Below, piece after piece: positions 59,901 through 64,000 of a stretch of 64,000 nt of DNA (position 1 is the first letter of the stretch; every line of letters starts with the position of its first letter). The DNA lies in contig JAKFDK010000037.1 in the NCBI GenBank assembly GCA_036676195.1, positions 1 through 64,000 on the forward strand. Direction: 5' to 3'. Position numbers and translations under genes: made by a program. This DNA is from JAKFDK01 sp036676195 (GTDB lineage Bacteria; Bacillota; Sulfobacillia; Symbiobacteriales; ZC4RG38). Under the pieces are notes generated by a model. That model saw only the letters and a list, made by a program, of their open reading frames with translations. It was not told where the DNA came from and searched no databases.

Positions 59901-60163
59901 TTAGTCCCAGTCGTCGTAATTGAGTTTGATCTTTGACGGGATTGACTTCAAGAAGTCGTTTATCTTCTTAAGTACCGGTGCAGTGGGTTCGGAGGCGTCC
60001 CTGGTTAAGTAAAACATTGACCACACCGTTGACGCCACGCTAAAAGGGACTGTTTCCTTATTCCCCAGGATGGCCGGCCCAGTCCCTGGCCTGAGATCCC
60101 CGCCGCTGCCGGTGACGCCGTCATCATCACCACCATCACCGCCAGCACCAACCGCTTCAACAC
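59901..60163 (-). pseudogene. Frameshifted small secreted protein
   Basis: On the minus strand a GTG at 60163 follows GGAGGTG by 7 bases and encodes a clean signal peptide (VLKRLVLAVMVVMMTASPAAAG). In that frame the protein ends at 60005 after 52 residues with a poor-looking tail. The neighbouring frame, one base off, continues to 59901 with protein-like sequence (SVASTVWSMFYLTRDASEP, then a Lys-rich end YDDWD). A single indel around 60070-60095 would join them into about 87 residues. It may be a decayed gene, a sequencing error, or two unrelated frames. The rest of the stretch 59768-60665 shows no other gene. Confidence 0.4.
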
Positions 60164-60665
60164 GCTGCGCCACCTCCACTCTGGCCTGACACCTCCTCCA
60201 GGCTGAACAGATTTCGGACCTCTGCTGGCGCCGCTTCTCCCGTATCCACCGTGGCGGCGGACACGGGGCAGGGTTCAGCACACGGGCAGGAGCCAGTTCG
60301 CCTGCTGTACACCACAGGGAGACGGGTGCACGGATTGCGAACTCTATCATTTGGCATACCGCTCCGCACATGTGTTCGGATAGATATTTACTCTGGGAGG
60401 GCCAAGTTCCTGGTAATATCCGGTGATTCATGCCTGCCACGACGCTCCGAATCCCGGCGGCTTCACCTTCTGGCACCCGCAGCGGCGCAAATGTCCGCTG
60501 CACCGCTGCCCTCTGGGGCCCGAATGGCGGCCTGAGCGTACCAGAAGGCTATCCATGACGTATGCTGCGCTTCTCCGTAACCCTGGCACTTTCCCGGACA
60601 GGTAACCTGCTGGATGTCTTGTCTGAGTTATGCTAGCATTGACGGTAAGACGGGGGGGAACAGTC

Positions 60666-60923
60666 ATGGCCAAAGTGATTCGTGTGCAGGATGAGCATCT
60701 GCGCCGCGCCCTGGAGGCTGGGGCAGAATACCTCGTTGTCGGGAAGCGTCACTTTCTGTTAGTCGAGGTTTCCGACCAGGACGAGTGCGAATTCTATGAC
60801 GTGACCGACCCGGAAGAGGTACAGATCCTGGATGAGGCGCTTCAGGACACGAGCCGTAGATTGCGGGGTGCGGAGGCTCGCCAGCACCTCATAGCCCGGT
60901 TGAAAGAGTATGGCGTTCGTTGA
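60666..60923 (+). CDS. Antitoxin-like small protein
   Basis: An 85-residue acidic protein (AKVIRVQDEHLRRALEAGAEYLVVG, then a helical C-terminus). No named family, but size, charge and a 14-base overlap with a following toxin-like gene fit the antitoxin of a type II pair. ATG at 60666 follows ACGGGGGGAA. Confidence 0.6.
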   Translation: MAKVIRVQDEHLRRALEAGAEYLVVGKRHFLLVEVSDQDECEFYDVTDPEEVQILDEALQDTSRRLRGAEARQHLIARLKEYGVR

Positions 60924-61215
60924 CTGGACCGACGAGGCGCTTGAAAGTTTGGCTCGTCACGATGTTTGGCGGTTAAGCTTGGGTTGGGAGTGCATTGCCG
61001 AGGAGATCTACGCCGCTGTTCAGGCATACTTCAGTCGGCACAATCCGGAACGACCACCTCACTTCATTCCGGGTAAGCCAGTTCGGCGGTTTGGCCATCC
61101 CGTTGACATGAGAGTGGCTCTTGTTGTAGTCCGCAGCAAGCCGTTCAGAGTCTTCTTCCGCTACCGCCAGCAGGTGTTCGAGATTCGCCGAATCTATCAC
61201 CCCAGGGCCAGGTAG
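60910..61215 (+). CDS. RelE/ParE-like toxin candidate
   Basis: A 101-residue basic protein: a helical N-terminus (WTDEALESLARHDVWRLSLG), then beta strands ending VALVVVRSKPFRVFFRYRQQVFEIRRIYHPRAR. The last part resembles the final strands of ParE/RelE toxins, with paired Arg, Tyr and His residues. The start overlaps the antitoxin-like gene by 14 bases. Unlike the pair at 49.9 kb its C-terminus looks complete. Confidence 0.6.
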   Translation: MAFVDWTDEALESLARHDVWRLSLGWECIAEEIYAAVQAYFSRHNPERPPHFIPGKPVRRFGHPVDMRVALVVVRSKPFRVFFRYRQQVFEIRRIYHPRAR

Positions 61216-61262
61216 CGGGGGGCTCCAGCTAGTGGCAATAAATAGGTAGGCACCCACCCCAG

Positions 61263-61286
61263 CCGGCACGGGCACGCCCGTGCCGG
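61263..61286. terminator. Perfect hairpin between convergent genes
   Basis: CCGGCACGGGC (61263-61273) pairs with GCCCGTGCCGG (61276-61286) over a 2-base loop, between the toxin-like gene and the amidase stop at 61293. It probably serves both strands; no U-tract is clear. Confidence 0.55.
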
Positions 61287-61292
61287 ACTCAC

Positions 61293-63539
61293 TTACCTGG
61301 CAGGGGTGGGAGTCGGGGCCGGGGTGGGTGCAGGCGGCTTGGCCGGGGCGGGTGCAGGCGGCTTGGCCGGGGTGGGCGGCGCGGCCGGGGCCGGCGCAAA
61401 GAACTGGGTCAGCGCCCTGGCCAGGCCGGCGGCAACTTTCTGTTGTACCGCCGGGTCAGCCAGCAGTTTGGTCTCCACCGGGTCATTCAGGAAGGCCATT
61501 TCCGCCAGCACCGCCGGGGGCTGGGCGGTTCTGGTTACATAGAAGCGCTCGTCCTTCACGCCGCGGTCCTTGCGGCCCAGGGCCAGCACCAGTTCCTTTT
61601 GCACCAGCCGGGCCAGTTCGGCGCTCCGGCTGGCATTCAGGTTCAGGCTGCAGTAATAGGTCTCCGTCCCATTCCCGGTGCCGCCGGAATTGGCGTGGAT
61701 AGAGATAAACGCATCCGCCCCGGAGCGGTTGGCCAGGTCCGACCGGTACCACAGGTCCAGATGACCGGCATCGACCCCGGCCGGGGGCCGCTCCCGCACG
61801 GCAGCCGGAACGGCCTCGGCATCGGTGGCCCGGGTGAGCAGCACCCGCGCCCCTTGCTTTTCCAGCAGGGTACGCAGTTGCAGGGCCACCGCCAGGTTCA
61901 CGTCCTTTTCACGCACCCCCAGAGCCTTGTTGGTGGCACCGCCATCCGGGCCGCCGTGGCCGGCATCCACCACCACCGTCTTGCCGGCCAGTCCGGGCTG
62001 GTACAGGTGCAGTTCCAGGTTGCCGTCGCTTCCCCTCTTCAGGGCGTGGGGCAGCAGGCTCGGCACCTTTACCCGCAGCACCCGGTCCTTTTCCTCCACC
62101 GTCACGTAGGGGGCAATGGCGGCCGGTAGGGCCTTCAGTGCGGCTCCGGGCAGTTCCACCACCGCCTCCTGGCCGGCGGAGACCGTCCGGGGGGTGACAT
62201 GGCCGGCGATCTGTAGGCTGTACACGCTGGTGCTGCCCACGGTGCGCCGGCTGATCCCGTGCAGCGCCGGGCGCAGTTCCACCACCAGGCGTTCAGCGGT
62301 CTGCTCCAGCACCTGCCAGGACGGGCTGCTGCCGCTGAGGGTCAGGGTTGCCCCGTCGGGACCGACCCCCAGAGCGGCGAGGCCGCCATCGGCCAGCGTA
62401 AGTTGCGCCGGGCGCGCCACGGCGTCGGGCAGCACCACGGTGATGCCGGGCTGCGGCTGGGTGACCGGCACCACCCTGGCACCGCTCAGGCGCCCGGTCA
62501 GTTCCAGGGTACGGACCCCCGGCGCCGGTGTCCGCACCGCCGCCGACATGATGCGCGGCCCCGGACCCTGGGTCGGGCGCGGCTGGGTATATTCCTTGGC
62601 CACCCAGCCCTGGCGGCCGTCGCCAAGTTTCACCTGCAACCAGCCGTCCCGCTCACCTGCCACCTGCAGCACCGTACCGGCCGGCAACGTAGCGATGAGG
62701 GTGCCGGCCGTCCCCGGCATCTGGCGCAGCCTCAGACCTTCGGGGGGGGTGGTCACCCGCGTCTGCGTCGGCATGGCGATGGACCAGAAATCTTCATCCA
62801 GTTCATAGCCGTAATCCCGGGCCAGGTCGGCCCCCGGCTTGCTCAGCCTGACCTGGTTGCCGCGCAGCCAGCCCTGGCGGCCCCGGGCCGACTCCACCTG
62901 CACCCAGCCTTCAGCAGCGTCCAGGTAGGTCAGCTTCTCTCCCGCCTTGACCGTATCGGTCCAGTCGTAACTGGGGTGCCGGCCGGCCAGGAGCGGGGCC
63001 GAAGGTACGGCCAGCGTAACCGCCATGCTCGCGGTCTTCCTGGCAGCAGGCGGCGCGGGCGGGGGCGGCTCCACCTTTTCCAGATTCGCCTGCTTGCTGT
63101 CCAGCCAGCCCTGGCGGCCATCGGCCAGGGTGACCTTATACCAGCCGGCGGCGTCCTCTTTCACCGGCAGGCGCTGGGTACGGCCGACCCGGACCAGCAC
63201 CGGGCTGTCTGCCCCGGCCCGGGTACGGACCTCGGCGGCTTCGGTGTTGACTACCGCCACCATTTCCTCATCATTGAAAACCACCCGGCTGACCCAGGCA
63301 GCGGCCCAGGCCTCAATACCGTCGGCGGTGCGTACCCGGTACCAGGACCACTCCTTGCCCAGTACCTGCACGCCCTGCCCGGGCGGCAGGATGGCGCGGA
63401 TGGGTGCCGATGTGCTGTTGGCGGTGCGCAGATTGAGTCCATCCTGGTCGATGGGATAGAGGGTGTGGGCGGCGGCCCATGACCCCGTGGCCAGCAGAGC
63501 GGTGGCAGACAGGCATAATCCGGTGACGAGGCGCTTCAT
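61293..63539 (-). CDS. N-acetylmuramoyl-L-alanine amidase with SH3 and AMIN-like domains
   Basis: A 748-residue secreted cell-wall hydrolase that cuts the bond between muramic acid and the stem peptide. A signal peptide (residues 1-24, ending WAAAH) is followed by four SH3b-type repeats (GLNLRTANSTSAPIRAILPPG; GWYKVTLADGRQGWL; GWVQVESARGRQGWL; GWLQVKLGDGRQGWV). An AMIN-like beta region (about 330-480) comes next, then an amidase_3 domain (about 520-710) with zinc ligands in VVVDAGHGGPDGG and SIHANSG and the catalytic Glu in LAEMAFLNDP. A Pro/Ala-rich tail ends it. ATG at 63539 behind AAGGGGTG. A spore-cortex or vegetative role cannot be separated by eye. Confidence 0.92.
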   Translation of the reverse strand: MKRLVTGLCLSATALLATGSWAAAHTLYPIDQDGLNLRTANSTSAPIRAILPPGQGVQVLGKEWSWYRVRTADGIEAWAAAWVSRVVFNDEEMVAVVNTEAAEVRTRAGADSPVLVRVGRTQRLPVKEDAAGWYKVTLADGRQGWLDSKQANLEKVEPPPPAPPAARKTASMAVTLAVPSAPLLAGRHPSYDWTDTVKAGEKLTYLDAAEGWVQVESARGRQGWLRGNQVRLSKPGADLARDYGYELDEDFWSIAMPTQTRVTTPPEGLRLRQMPGTAGTLIATLPAGTVLQVAGERDGWLQVKLGDGRQGWVAKEYTQPRPTQGPGPRIMSAAVRTPAPGVRTLELTGRLSGARVVPVTQPQPGITVVLPDAVARPAQLTLADGGLAALGVGPDGATLTLSGSSPSWQVLEQTAERLVVELRPALHGISRRTVGSTSVYSLQIAGHVTPRTVSAGQEAVVELPGAALKALPAAIAPYVTVEEKDRVLRVKVPSLLPHALKRGSDGNLELHLYQPGLAGKTVVVDAGHGGPDGGATNKALGVREKDVNLAVALQLRTLLEKQGARVLLTRATDAEAVPAAVRERPPAGVDAGHLDLWYRSDLANRSGADAFISIHANSGGTGNGTETYYCSLNLNASRSAELARLVQKELVLALGRKDRGVKDERFYVTRTAQPPAVLAEMAFLNDPVETKLLADPAVQQKVAAGLARALTQFFAPAPAAPPTPAKPPAPAPAKPPAPTPAPTPTPAR

Positions 63540-63604
63540 TAGTGGTGTGCACCCCTTGACTGTATGGCGAAGTAAGTTCTGTGGTAAAAGCTCCAACAAG
63601 TAAC

Positions 63605-63634
63605 AGTATGAGCCTATAGAACAGACGATGGCAA
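63605..63634 (-). promoter_or_regulatory. Promoter candidate for the amidase gene
   Basis: On the minus strand TTGCCA (63634-63629), 18 bases, CATACT (63610-63605), about 65 bases before the amidase start. Confidence 0.4.
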
Positions 63635-63707
63635 GCCACTTTCGGTTTCAGCCGGAGGGGCGGGGACGGCCAGAAAATAGGCCGCGGCTGGCAGGTATCG
63701 CGTGAAA

Positions 63708-63729
63708 GCGGGGTAGATCACTACCCCGC
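63708..63729 (-). terminator. Terminator of the DUF1657-like gene
   Basis: GCGGGGTAG (63708-63716) pairs with CTACCCCGC (63721-63729) over a 4-base loop; on the minus strand TTTCACG follows. It lies 42 bases past the stop at 63772. Confidence 0.6.
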
Positions 63730-63771
63730 CTGTCCGACTGAATCCGGCCCGGCGGTACTGGCGCTACAGAT

Positions 63772-64000
63772 CTAGCCCTGCGGCTGGTCCGGGTGGATCT
63801 CCTTCTGCGCCTCATACGCTTGCTGCTGCTGCTGTTGCTGCTGCTGGGCGTTCAGTTGATTGTGCTGGTTCAGGTAGTCCAGGCGGGACTGAAGGATTTT
63901 TTCGTGCCGCTCCACGTCCTGCGCCATCTGGGTGTACATCTGCTTGGCGCTCTGGTCCTGGGTGGAAGCCGACATCATCGCGTAGGTGCCCCCGGACGAC
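63772..64000 (-). CDS. DUF1657-like small protein, 5'-truncated by window edge
   Basis: The frame is open to the right edge with no stop, so the start is outside or at the ATG near 63978. The visible part has TYAMMSASTQDQSAKQMYTQMAQDVERHEKILQSRLDYLNQHN, which follows the DUF1657 pattern (TQDxxAKxMFxxLA...LxxRLxYLxxQ) found in small spore-associated proteins. A run of nine Gln residues and a Lys/Pro tail (YEAQKEIHPDQPQG) follow. Helical, hydrophilic; function unknown. Confidence 0.55.
   Translation of the reverse strand, partial: SSGGTYAMMSASTQDQSAKQMYTQMAQDVERHEKILQSRLDYLNQHNQLNAQQQQQQQQQAYEAQKEIHPDQPQG

Noticed and set aside
59901..60503. Full 200-codon minus-strand frame
   Set aside because: Its first two thirds are Arg/Cys/Pro-rich and unlike protein; only the 3' part looks coding, and it better fits the frameshifted secreted protein.
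1..64000. tRNA and rRNA genes
   Set aside because: None recognised by eye; a covariance search would be needed to exclude a tRNA in the gene-free stretches.

Overview
The window looks like chromosome from a high-G+C, endospore-forming member of the Bacillota (Clostridia-type). The reasons are a full-length spoIVA, a ytaF-type sporulation membrane gene, a SAM-I riboswitch on metX, the Gram-positive block der-plsY-gpsA-spoIVA, PlsY-type acyltransferase, many GTG/TTG starts with strong GGAGG ribosome sites, and a DUF512 radical-SAM protein near der. I cannot name a genus from the sequence alone. No rRNA, tRNA or CRISPR array was recognised.

Layout. 1-7 kb: phospholipid genes pssA-psd, then surE and dinG, all on the minus strand. 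7-13.5 kb: comB, a YlbF-family gene, a beta-propeller gene, and a minus-strand operon mtnP-ahcY-TIM barrel-mtaD that recycles S-adenosylhomocysteine and methylthioadenosine. 13.6-20.4 kb: a LysM/FG-GAP protein, ndk, a ClC-CBS channel coupled to a VanZ-like gene, lysC, and metX behind a promoter, SAM-I riboswitch and terminator. 20.4-24.7 kb: a small unknown gene, murJ, ytaF and spoIVA.

24.8-40.3 kb: a polysaccharide island with clearly lower G+C than its flanks, lying between spoIVA and gpsA. It reads as one minus-strand operon of ten genes. In order of transcription these are an initiating sugar-1-phosphate transferase, a Wzy-like polymerase, AsnB, a glycosyltransferase, a UDP-HexNAc dehydrogenase, a SDR 4-epimerase, two glycosyltransferases, a Wzx flippase and a last glycosyltransferase. 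Divergent from it is a two-gene unit: a 70-residue protein with a Tat-like start, and a leaderless beta-helix protein with a phage-tail-like N-terminus.

40.4-46 kb returns to core genes: gpsA, plsY, der, a CBS protein, a methyltransferase under an apparent Fur box, and a HAD phosphatase. 46-51 kb is accessory: a FAD oxidoreductase, 21-bp tandem repeats, orphan genes, a RelBE-like pair whose toxin has an aberrant C-terminus, and a possible IS630 remnant. 51-64 kb carries a duplicated TM2-like membrane protein, a lipoprotein, the DUF512 protein, two tandem DUF3189-type genes, a GT2 enzyme with a large helical insertion, a membrane-gene pair bracketed by two near-identical hairpins, a coiled-coil membrane protein, a frameshifted small secreted protein, a second toxin-antitoxin-like pair, a large cell-wall amidase and the end of a DUF1657-like gene.

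Taken together the window mixes envelope, sporulation and methionine-cycle housekeeping genes with one acquired surface-polysaccharide island and a smaller accessory patch. The strongest candidate for something undescribed is the 38.6-40.3 kb pair, where a tiny Tat-signal-like protein is coupled to a leaderless beta-helix protein at the head of the polysaccharide island.
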